Origin: Heterodera schachtii
Lineage: Eukaryota > Nematoda > Chromadorea > Rhabditida > Heteroderidae
Assembly (NCBI GenBank): GCA_023374025.1
Contig: SIJG01000069.1
Location: 567,747-631,746 of the forward strand
Direction: 5' to 3'
Length of the DNA: 64,000 bases
Both the position numbers and the translations under genes were made by a program. How positions within the stretch are numbered: the stretch's first letter is position 1; each line of letters opens with the position of its first letter. Positions 49,067-58,824 of the stretch are shown here, piece after piece. The notes under the pieces are model-generated. The model made no database searches, was not told where the DNA came from, and saw only the letters and a list, made by a program, of their open reading frames with translations.

Positions 49067-51650
49067 ATGGCACAGGTCCAAAAAAAGTTCCTGACCATCC
49101 CTCCTGAAAAAAGAAAAGAAAGAAATGTAAAAAACTACTTTAAAAAAAATATCAGTGAAATAAATTTACACGAAAACAATTATGTTGAATTATCATCAAC
49201 TGAAAAAAGTATGCCCGATTACGGGATTTATGAAAACATAACGAGATTTATTTTTAAAAACCCTAAAAATGGAAATAAAAAAGAAAACTCAGAAAAATTT
49301 AAAAAAATAATTGAAAAATTAATTAAAAAATCAATGCTAAAAAAAAGAAAGGGGTGGAAAATACAGAGAATTTCAATTGATTTGTTTTGTGAGGTTCTTA
49401 ACGATCCAATTCTTTTGCCGGCCCGGGATCCAAAACAAAATACGGCTGACACTGTTCTGCATGAAATATTTAGGATAAACCAATCGTACAGCGAATATGA
49501 TTTATTGAATGAGCCGATCTCATGCATCGTAACGACTTACAGTACACCAACAGGAACAGGTAAAATAATTTAATTAAAAATAAAATTCTCTTCACGTTTT
49601 TAAAATTAAAAAATATTAATATTTATAATTATTTTAGGGTTTAATCCTATGGATTATTGTGAAATTAAAGAATTGGGGAGAATAAAAATTAAAAATTCGG
49701 ACAGTTTTTGTAAGTTAAAAAAAAAAAATAATTGTTAACCAAAAATTTTAGGCTTATTTTATGCGCTGGTTTTAAGCCGTTTTTACCAATTAATCGATAA
49801 AAATGACGAAGAAAAAATTTCAATGAACCAATTTAGGAAAATTATGAAGAATGAACAGAGGCAATGGGAAACGGTTAAGCAATTAATTACGGATGTTAAA
49901 ATTAATATGAAAGAAAAATCATACGGATTAGAACATTTACAAATTGTTCAGGATTATTGGGTAGGTAAAAAATCTTTAAATTTAAGGATTAAGGAGAAAA
50001 TAATTTAATAATAAATTTTTAGGATTCAAATTTTCCTGGGAAATTTCGAATTGTTGCCTTTTCAAGAGATGTAGGACTTCGTCCGGTTTTCAAGGGGAAT
50101 GGCCCTCGTAAATATAATGTGTGCATTTTTCACGAAAAAAATCATTGGGATGGTGGGTTTTTTTAATTTTATGGTAGTTAAAACATTTTTTTTAGGAGTT
50201 AAAAGTATTGGACAATTTTTCCCTATTAAACATAAATATTGCATTAGCTGTGAAACAACTTATCACGTAGAGGAAAAACACAGCCTGGAATGTGAGGAAA
50301 GATGTAGAAAATGTTGTAGAATAGGTAAAAATAAAAAAGTGATCTTTTATTGGAAATTTTAAGGCTTTGGTTTCCCCTGCCCCCCGGAAAGAAAAACATA
50401 TAACTGTGATAATTGTAACAGAGCGTTTTTTAATGAGAATTGTTTTGAGTTCCACAAAAAGAAAATATGTAGCTTATATCAAAAATGTAAAAAATGCCAA
50501 GGAGAATTTAGGACAGATACCGAACATAATTGTGGTAGGTTTTTAAATAAATTTAATAAAAAGAGCTTAAGAGTAAAATTTTAGAACAAAAACATTGCAA
50601 AAAATGTTACTTATTTCATGACCCTAAAAAGATGTGTTTTATGCAGAAATTGAGAATCAAAAATATGGCTCCATATAGGATAGTTGCCTATGATCTGGAG
50701 TGCACGGTAATTTAAAAAATTTGGGGGCGTTAAAAATGATTTTTTATTTAGACGAATACGATTTTGAATGAAAATTTGCCAAAAAAGGAAACTATTCATA
50801 AGCCAAATTTTATTAGTGCGAGATTTACCTGTTCATTATGTGAGGGGGAGATTAAAAATTGTGAAATTTGCGGTGATGGCCCACGACATTTAAAATGGTG
50901 TAGTAAGGATGGAGTTGACCCGTTAAACTCTTTTGTTAAATGGATTATTAGTTTTGAAAAATATGAAACGTATGCGTATGCACATTTTAGCGGTAAGGAT
51001 TAAAAATAATTTAAAAAAGCTAAAATTTTATTTAGGGCGTTATGATTCACATTTCGTTTTGAGGGAACTTGCTAATTTGGGATATAAACAGCCGGAATTA
51101 ACGATAGCGGATTTAAAAATTTACGAATTAAAATTTAAAAGAGGGGAAAAATTCCCGAAAATTCATTTTCGGGACAGTTGGCTTTTAATGCAGAATAAAT
51201 TAGCTCATTTACCAAAAACATTTGGATTGGATTGTGAATCAAAAATGTACTTTCCCCACCAATTTAACAAAGAAGAAAATTACGGTAAAAAAAGTACAAA
51301 AATAATAGAAATATACATTTTTAGGCATAATTTTGAGTACCCTCCCTCCTTTTGAGGATTATTTCCCTGATGAAATGAGCGAAGAAGAATATGAGAAATT
51401 TAAAAAATGGTATTATGCAAATTATCATAATGTGTTTATATTAGGTAAAAAACTTTTTGAAAGACCATAAAATTAGGAAAAATATTTTAGAAGAAAAATT
51501 GGATGAATATTGCTCAAACGATACGGATATTTTAATGAACGCTTTATTAAAACTGAGAAAAATATTTATTGAAATAACAAAAGATGAGGAAACACCAAAT
51601 GGGATAGATGTAATGAGATTATCGACAACGATTGCATCTTCGTGCATGAT
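49067..51650 (+). CDS. Maverick/Polinton-type DNA polymerase B, exons 1-11
   Basis: N-terminal ~699 residues of a protein-primed family B DNA polymerase, the replicase of Maverick/Polinton elements. Exons: 49067-49559, 49638-49709, 49752-49960, 50023-50152, 50196-50324, 50364-50534, 50585-50706, 50752-50992, 51036-51284, 51325-51444, 51491-51650. All introns are GT...AG, 39-78 nt, and phases match throughout. Residues 1-260 are a lysine-rich head with IKNSDSFCLFYALVL. About 310-420 hold cysteine pairs (YCISC, CDNC, CKKC). The exonuclease follows: Exo I AYDLECT (~436), Exo II region HFSGRYDSHFVLREL (~519), IHFRDSWLLM, LPKTFGLDCESK, and Exo III YCSNDTDIL (~652). The last exon ends IASSCM at a GTAAGT donor. 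The following exons lie inverted at 51700-52741, so the gene is broken here. In Exo II the usual asparagine after the histidine is phenylalanine. No integrase or capsid gene is nearby. Confidence 0.9.
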
Positions 51651-51700
51651 GTAAGTTTTAAAAAATGAAAATAAATAAGTAATTTTTGGTATTTTTTGCG
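51651..51700. other. Left inversion breakpoint zone
   Basis: Plus-strand coding ends at the GTAAGT donor (51651), while minus-strand polymerase coding is legible down to about 51700. The junction of the two orientations therefore lies in this short interval. The right junction is upstream of the minus-strand acceptor, at or beyond 52743. Confidence 0.75.
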
Positions 51701-52741
51701 TAGATAAAGTCGGATTTGGCCTTTTTTGCACACGAAGAACAATTTATGAATAATAATAAGTCGTCCTAAAAGGATAATAAAATTTAAAAAGGAATCGTAA
51801 CCTACAGTATGAAACGGTAAAATGGGAAGGAATTGATTTTTTGGAGGGATCACTCGTACTTTCAAAAGACCCTCATAAGGAATATCATCAGGGGTTGTCC
51901 TAAAAATACACTTAATTCTGTATTTTTTTATCGAAAAATTACCATTTTACTATATATTGTTTAGGAATGACTATTTTTGGGATGCCAATCGGATAGGGGG
52001 TGGAATAATTCACCCAAGGGTAAAGACTAACAATATCATAAATCGAAATTTCCATATTTTCAGAAGCCTCAGCAAATAGACATAATGGGCCTAAAATTAA
52101 TCATTAAACCAGAAAATCGATTAAACACACCGGTACGGCCCCCCGCAAAGCCATTTCTCGGGTTAATTGGTCCAATTTCCGGTAAATTATTAAAAAATTT
52201 TGCCATTTCCGCATCATAAATTTCACTTCTTTTATTTAACTTTTTTCTAACCTCGCATTCCTGAAAATTTAGTTAATTTTATTTGTTATTTTGGATAATG
52301 CCTACCCAAACTTCCTCTACAGCATACCCCATCCTTTTCCCAGCAATTCTTAATCTTTCCATTTTATTTTGTGTCCTATCGTAATTTTGTTCTGCTGTAA
52401 ATCCATTTGCCTGTATCATATATCCCATATAACATTTTTTACAACCATGAAATGCGCACCCCTATAAAATTTAAATATTTTTTTAATTTTTTTTATTTCC
52501 CACCTGAAATTCAATTATTCTCTTTTGCGCCCCAATTATGCAATCGATTTTTAATTTTTTATCTCCAAAAATCATAATTTCTCCCCCATTTGCGGCGTGT
52601 CTCGCTTTAACTCCGTCCCTGTACATTAACCATTCAAAATATTTTATTGCAATGTTACTCTGACTATCTTTTGGCTCAAATCCGCTCTCCGGAATGATGG
52701 GTAAGGTCTCACTATTTTTTAAAAATTTGGCACGAAAAATG
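51700..52741 (-). pseudogene. DNA polymerase B, next six exons, inverted
   Basis: Read on the minus strand this is the direct continuation of the polymerase. Exons: 52741-52504, 52461-52306, 52260-52131, 52090-51943, 51899-51806, and 51765 to about 51700. Introns are 40-45 nt with GT...AG and matching phases. Landmarks in order: FRAKFLKNSETLPIIPESG, HAANGGE, EFQGCAFHGCKKCYMGY, INPRNGFAGGRTG, polymerase motif A YDIVSLYPWVN, YPIGIPKIVIP, LLKVRVIPPKNQFLPILPFH, and CSSCAKKAKSD. The first exon starts with the single base needed to complete the codon left open at 51650. Motifs B (Kx3NSxYG) and C (DTDS) are absent on either strand nearby. About a quarter or more of the protein is therefore missing, and the gene cannot encode an active replicase as arranged. 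Confidence 0.9.
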
Positions 52742-52744
52742 CTA

Positions 52745-54030
52745 AAAAAAAAAAATTAAGATTTTATTGTTTTAAGCTAAGGTATAAATAATTTTTCATA
52801 AAATCATAATGATGATTTTTAAATAACGACCTAGCACCGTTTTTGACTATTGAAATGGATTTTTTAACTTCAACCAAAATTTAATTACGCATTCTTTCAC
52901 ATAAGTACTAATTATTTTTCCTATTTAATAATTTTATGCAATTAATGTTTTAAATAACTTTATTATGTTAATTCCTTAAATAAGTACTTTTTCAATTACT
53001 TATGATTTCATTCACATATATTGTGATAGTGAATATTAAAATTTTGACATTAAACATTAACAAAAAAAAACAGTACGGTCTAATGTTTCTCATGCTTTCG
53101 CAGAAAATTCAATAAAATGCTTTAACTCAAATATGGAATAAGTCACTTAATCCTCACATGACTCATGAATTGGGGTAGATGAAAAAACAAGATGAATAAA
53201 ATTATAAAATTGACCTATATAAAATAGCTAGAAAAGCAATCGAAAATTTTAATTTAAAAAATGATAATTCTATAAAAGTAAAAATACTTTATTTTGATGA
53301 TTTGGTTGATTGATATATAAAGCATGTAAATTAAAACATATTAAAGTTAACCTTAGAAGACTGCAGTCTGCGAGTGGCAGGTGCATGATTACATGCAACG
53401 CGTTGGACAAACTTACTTTTATGAAATCTTTGATTTTATATAAAAAACAAATTAATTGTAAAATAAAACCCAATAAAATAAAAAGAAATAAAAAATTACA
53501 AAAATTAAAGCAATGTTTTGAAATCAAATTAATAATATATGAAGTAGGTATTGAAATAATTTAAAATGATTAAAATTGTAAATATAAAGATAATAATGTC
53601 AGTAAAACAACTCATTAAATCAATTTATAAATAAAATGAAAACTATTTCGTTTCATATAAAATAGATCGAAAAAATTAAAGCCGAATTATTAATTAATTA
53701 AATTAAAATTTTTTGTTTTTTAAAACTTTGAGACTTGGATCAATATTTAATTTGAAAATTAAATTATCATTGAAAACTTTGAGAAAAATTAAACTAAGAT
53801 CTATAATCTAAAATGATTAAAATTGTAAATATAAAGATAATGTTAAAAAGTGACTGTTAAAAGAAACTAAAAACTGTCAACCAAATTTAGGTGAAAATGT
53901 GCACTTAGAATTAAGAAATGTTCTAAAATTTAAATTGTCAAATAAAGATAATCCAAAATGAAAAATATGGTAAAACAAATGCAATAAAACGCGTAATTAA
54001 ACAAAACAAATTTGTGATAGATATTAAATA
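52745..54030. other. AT-rich DNA downstream of the broken polymerase
   Basis: No polymerase palm sequence found. A plus-strand ORF at 53310-53564 (84 codons) has one GC-richer stretch (RRLQSASGRCMITCNALDK) but no recognised domain; it may be chance or a relic exon. A block of about 60 bp (AAAATGATTAAAATTGTAAA followed by TATAAAGATAAT) is repeated at about 53564 and 53811. Confidence 0.4.
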
Positions 54031-54035
54031 ATTAC

Positions 54036-54290
54036 CAGGGATGTCAAAAATATGCAATTGCATATGTTTTTTCCTGGATTCTACGTAGTCTATTTAGTAG
54101 GAAAAACATCTTCTTTTTTGTATTTGCGTATAAAAGTCAGGGCTTTTTATTTGCATATTTTTGAATATGTTGGGTTTTTTATGCATATTTCATGAATATT
54201 TTCCATTTTTTATATCTATTTTCTGATTTTGCATATTTTGCCATTTTCGTCAATTATTTTCCGATTTGAATATCTCTTAGGAAAAAATAT
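54036..54290. mobile_element. Possible hAT-like fragment (TGCATATTT type)
   Basis: Begins CAGGGATGTCAAAAATATGC and then carries iterated TGCATATTT/AATATTTTCC words to about 54270. The CAGGG start and word array match the style of the other elements. No right terminus or target duplication was found. Confidence 0.45.
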
Positions 54291-54294
54291 TTTT

Positions 54295-54795
54295 TATTCC
54301 TAAAATTAAATCCAAATCTGAATGGATGCACGAGTGGGACAACAGTGAGCTTCACTACCGAAAATCTTGATAAATTTTTGGTTTGCAATTGCAAAAACAA
54401 CCGATAAAATTTAACATTCCATTAATTAAAACAGAGAGATGAGGAGGCTCATAAATATTAAATGATTATTAGCAATAATTAATGAATTTTAAAAAATTAT
54501 TTGTTTATGATCAACAATTTCTATGACACTTTCTTCTGCAAGCAAAATAAGAACCTATAAAAGAAATTATTAATAAAAATTGAATTCATTTAAATAAAAG
54601 TTAAAATAATTACCTATCCTAAGACGAGCAATCATATTGCAACAATGACTGTCCAATAAATCTATTTTAGTTGTTTAAATAATAAATTTTTTAGTCTTTG
54701 CATTGCACTAAAATTGTGTTAATTTAATTTTTAATTATTAAATTTTATTAGAAGATGAAAAACTTAATTTTCTGAATTATCTTTTTTTTAAATTT
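54295..54795. other. AT-rich non-coding DNA
   Basis: Nothing recognised. Confidence 0.45.
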
Positions 54796-54799
54796 ATTT

Positions 54800-55010
54800 A
54801 AGAAAGGTTCAAAAATTTTGACTTATCGACTTTTTGTTCGAGTTGGGGTCCGGGTTTTGGAATTCAGAGCGATCTTCTTATAGACTTTTACTTTTATACT
54901 ACAATACTTAATGTTACAGAACTTTAATATAGAATATTTGTATCACTGACGTATTTTCTACTGACGCCTTTTCCGCTGACGTTTTTTCTGGTCACGAACT
55001 AGCATTGGAT
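54800..55010 (-). repeat. Dispersed repeat family R copy
   Basis: On the minus strand it has the family order: GCGTCAGTAG/CGTCAGTG repeats, AAAACCCGGACCCC, CTCGAACAAAAAGTCG and a TCAAAATTTTTG tail. It borders the GC-rich element at 55140. Confidence 0.55.
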
Positions 55011-55139
55011 TTCTCACTGGCATGTTAAATGTTACATTTTTTATTATTTTTAGTTTATATATTCTATTAAATAATGACGCAATCTTTAAAATAAAATTGT
55101 AAATGAATAGAATACCAAAACATTTTTTATAGTTTGTAT

Positions 55140-56344
55140 TAGGGTTAAGCCCCGACCCCGAGCCCCCCGGCCCCCGACCCGACCCGAGACGTTTTTTGGA
55201 CCAATCCCCCGACCCGACCCCCGACATGTCGTCCCCCGAGGTCCCCGACCCCCGACTTTTTGCCCCCCGACCCCCCGACACTATTTCGGGGGATTGGGGA
55301 CTCCGAGAGTTTTAAAAATTTAAAAGTTAATTCATCCAAGAAGGGGGAAAATATTGAAAATTTTTGAGATTTTGAACAAATTTTCTTAATAAAATTCATT
55401 AAAAATTACGAAAAATTTTGCGGCGGTGCCTATCGGCACCACCGGTCCTCCAAAACCATGGTGCCGATCGTTAATTAATTTTAAAAATATGAACATCAAG
55501 GCCGTAAAATAAGATTTTAGGGTCAAAATAATAAAAATTAGCAACATTTTTCAAATCAGTAAATTTTACAATTTATTTGATCAAAATGCTATCAAATTAT
55601 AGGGCCGGCGGTGCCGATAGGCGCCGCCGGGAGAATTTTTTGAAAATTTGAGTTCATTTTGCCCACAGATTTTCACCAAAAATGACCAATTTTTGCGCGA
55701 TTTTGAGCCAAATTTTTAAGAAGAAATAAGCTTTTGCGAACCGGCGGTGCCGATCAGGGGTGGGGCGCGCATGGAAAAATCCCGCGGTCGCGCATCACGG
55801 ATACATAAAAATGGCCATTTTAAAGTTTTTTTTCTCAAAAATCAGCGAGATAAAACATTAATCTGAAAAAATGAAAGTTTAGGTGAAGCCTGAAAATAAG
55901 AAAATCTTAGAAATAAGGACAAATTTCAGTACATTCGGGACCAAAAGATCAAAAAAATTTTGTGGCAGACCTTAAAATTTCTTGAAAAATAGTGAGATCA
56001 TAAATATATTTAAGAAATCAGAACAATTTTTGTCGCTACCCCAAAATTAGAAATTCTTATAAATAAGAACAAATGGAAGCCCCTGGTTTAAAGGCTAGCC
56101 TAGCTTGGACTCACTCTTGCTGGCGCTAACGAAATCAGATGATTAAAGTGAGAAAAAGGAAGATTTACGAGCATTTAAAAATAAAAATTGAGTTTTTCGT
56201 TAAAAAATTTCGTTGATCACTACCCGATCGGGGTCCCCGACCCCCGACAATTGAGCTCCCCCCCGACCCGACCCCCGACATGTCGCCCCCCGAGGTCCCC
56301 GGCCCCCGACTTTTTGCCCCCCGAGGGCTCGGGGCTCAACCCTA
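55140..56344. mobile_element. hAT-like non-autonomous element (CCCCGACCC type)
   Basis: The left end is TAGGGTTAAGCCCCGACCCC; the right end is GGGGCTCAACCCTA, an inverted repeat with one mismatch in 14. The 8-bp flanks are identical: GTTTGTAT at 55132-55139 and 56345-56352. Word CCCCCGACCC and variants are iterated at both ends (55150-55280 and 56225-56335), with CCCGACATGTCG in both. The core holds GC hairpin modules at about 55420-55445 (plus) and 55605-55630 (minus), plus a partial one at 55741. The partial one is cut by CAGGGGTGGGGCGCGC, perhaps the end of another insertion. No transposase. The glycine-rich ORFs over the ends are array artefacts. Confidence 0.9.
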
Positions 56345-56352
56345 GTTTGTAT

Positions 56353-57240
56353 ATTCGATTAAAATGATGCATCATAAATAAATTATAAAATACATAGATT
56401 TTGATAAGATAATTAAAGGCATTTAACACTTCAATCCAAATTAGCATGTTCAACAACTTATATTTGATAATAAAGGAACATATAGCAAAATATAAATGTA
56501 ATGTCATCAAAAGGTATAAATAAATATATATAAATGATAAGTGAGGTAATTTTAAACTTTAAATTATGTTATCTTTATTAATAAAAATCGAGAAATATAA
56601 TTAAAAGTTTCCGTTATATAATATTCCAAATAACTATATAATTTATAAAAATTAGATGAAATTAAATATCCAGGTAATTATGTTAAATTTATGAAATCTG
56701 TGAACTTCATTTTTTGCAATGATTTAATGAAATCAAATCTAATTGTGTAAATAAAGTAGTAAATTACAAATGGCGCGGCGCAAGATACAATTCAAATTTT
56801 TAATATTTTATTGATTTTTTCTTTTTTGTTAACATTACTTCAAATGAGATATTCGTTAAAAATAAATAATAAAACATAAGCATAAATAAAATTAAAAATA
56901 ACAAATAAACAATTAATTAAAGTACCAACAAAAATAAGTATGCTAAAAGAGTAATAAACAGCATTTCTTATAAAACTAAAAAAATTTAATCGCACAAAAG
57001 GTTATTCTAAAACATAGTTTTCGAGAAGTAACTAAAAAATTAAAAACTGAGTAAATAAATTATCGTACTGTTCCTTTTATTAATTAATCATAATTATATT
57101 AAACATTATAATTTACCTGCGTAATGTGTCTAACAATAAGTCTTTAAATTTTTAAGCGACGACCAAATGTAAAAATTCAAAAACAATATTGACTCTGTTT
57201 GCTGTACACAACTACGGTGTCGAATTACTTTGGAACTGCA
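56353..57240. other. AT-rich non-coding DNA
   Basis: Nothing recognised apart from a small GGCGCGGCGCAAG word at about 56772 that resembles the words of the 28996-29378 element. Confidence 0.45.
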
Positions 57241-57251
57241 GACATCAAAAC

Positions 57252-58236
57252 TAGAGTTGCACGGGACCGGGTCGGGAAATCCCGGTTTTTTAGGTCCCGG
57301 TCCCGGTTTTTGAAAAAATAGAAATCCCGGTCCCGGTTCTGCCAGTCCTGGTCCCGGCGGGACTAAATAAGCACTGGTAAGAATGGGGGTCTGGGTGAGA
57401 AAAGAGAAGGGAACTGGTGAGAGGGAGAAATCTTTGAGAAAAAAAAAATTAATTATTTATTTTATTTATTGCCTTTTTTCCCATCGTTATGTGGTCTAGT
57501 GGCTAAACCTTCTGACTTTCATTGTTTGTCGCCTGGTTTCAATTCCCCACTTGAACAGAATCTTTTTTATATTTTCTTTACCATTTTTGTAATTGAAATT
57601 TTAATTAATAAATAAAATATTCCAAGTTTATTTTTATTTAATTTTTATACAGGCTAAAAAATAACAAATTAACCAAATATTGGTCATTTTTTGACAAATT
57701 CTGTTAACATATTTCACTCAAAATTTCAAAATTTTTCCGGCGGCGCCTATCGGCACCGCCGGACCCTTCCGCCACCTCACCAATGTTCCCAAAAGTTCTT
57801 TAGAAAACAGCGCCACAAAACAGCGATTTAAAAGCAAAAAATTTAAGAAATTGTTAATTTATTAAAAAATCCAGAATTTTGGGACCCAGAAAATGCCAAG
57901 ATTCCAGATTCCCCCCCGCCCCCGAAATGAAAATTTTAAAAACTTTCCAGAGAATAAATAGAAAATTCTTCGAATTCCTCCCCAAAAGAAAATTAAAAAA
58001 TCTTCTGGGCACATTTTTGAATTTAGGAAATTTTCGTAACAAAGTGCACTCAAATTTTTAAAATTTTTTCAAAAAATTTTTCTCTTGGGAAAATTCCCGA
58101 TTGGTCCCGGTCCCGGCTTTTCTTGCGGTCCCGGTCCCGGACGAAAATCGAGGTCCCGGTCCCGGTCCCGACTTTTCTAGTCCCGGTAAGTCCCGGTCCC
58201 GGTTTTTGTCAAAAATCCCGGTCCCGTGTAACTCCA
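57252..58236. mobile_element. hAT-like non-autonomous element (GGTCCCGG type) with nested SINE
   Basis: Ends are TAGAGTTGCACGGGACCGGG and CCCGTGTAACTCCA, inverted repeats with two mismatches in 14. The flanking 8 bp are identical: ATCAAAAC at 57244-57251 and 58237-58244. GGTCCCGGTCCCGG words fill both ends (57265-57365, 58100-58230). The core contains a SINE copy (57484-57584) and a GC hairpin module (57737-57762). No transposase. Overlapping ORFs near 57854-58316 are not gene-like. Confidence 0.9.
57484..57584 (+). mobile_element. tRNA-derived SINE, copy 2
   Basis: A-box TGGTCTAGTGG and B-box-like GGTTTCAATTCC about 40 nt apart, then a TATTTTCTTTACCA tail, as in copy 1 at 2213-2318. It lies inside the GGTCCCGG-type element, so it either inserted there or was captured before that element moved. 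Confidence 0.6.
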
Positions 58237-58244
58237 ATCAAAAC

Positions 58245-58700
58245 CTTTGTTCTTGTCGTCACATTCTGAACACTAATTATCCGGTATACTGGAAAAAACA
58301 AATCTTTAATTCGTAGAATAACCTAACAGGGAAGTTTTCTTGTCCGGTAATCCTACACACCACTCTAATGTACTAAATAAATTAGATAATTAATTAATTA
58401 ATTTTGTAAATGAAAGGTTTATTTGTTGTTCATATATTGTAAAAATGTGTTTGTTTATTTATATTATTTTTGAAATCAAGCATTTTTATATTTTATGAAA
58501 AAAAATTAAATTCTTGCACAAACACGAACTACGTCTGACTGTTTGTTGAAAGAGCACGCTAGATATTAAATAGAGCATGTATCCTTCAATGCAAAATTAA
58601 ATTAACACTTGTTCTTCTTTTATAATATTTAATATTTAAGTTAGGCTATAATTTTATTAAAATATTGGTTTTTGTCTTTATAAAATAAAAATAGTGAAAC
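58245..58700. other. AT-rich non-coding DNA
   Basis: Nothing recognised. Confidence 0.45.
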
Positions 58701-58706
58701 CAAAAT

Positions 58707-58817
58707 TTAATATTTTGTCTTTTTCTGTGATCGCGACTGCTGATATTTTTCCCGTGCAAAATTTCTTCTACTGGTGGAGTTTGTAACTGGTTCTGATTGA
58801 AATATGAGGCTTGTCAT
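58707..58817 (-). CDS. Possible terminal exon, 36 codons
   Basis: On the minus strand an acceptor-like AAAATATTTCAG is followed directly by an ATG-initiated frame of 36 codons. It ends KKTKY-stop and has clearly higher GC and a polar, serine- and arginine-rich composition (TSTSRRNFAREKYQQSRSQ-like). A candidate upstream exon lies at about 59229-59290 (between TTTCTCAG and GTACAG), but its phase does not join this frame directly. The product is not recognised. It could be a real last exon or a relic. Confidence 0.3.
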   Translation of the reverse strand: MTSLIFQSEPVTNSTSRRNFAREKYQQSRSQKKTKY

Positions 58818-58824
58818 CTGAAAT

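Noticed and set aside
51441..51731. Minus-strand ORF over polymerase exon 11
   Set aside because: It lies antisense to a clear exon and is shadow coding, unlike the true minus-strand exons at 51700-52741.
53310..53564. 84-codon ORF downstream of the polymerase as the missing palm
   Set aside because: It contains none of the family B palm motifs and is mostly Lys/Ile/Asn; at best a relic exon of something else.
55140..55160. TAGGGTT as telomeric or interstitial telomere repeat
   Set aside because: Occurs once at each end as part of the terminal inverted repeat; no tandem telomere array.
54958..56510. Glycine-rich minus-strand ORFs
   Set aside because: They follow the CCCCGACCC arrays at the ends of a mobile element and have no codon-level structure.
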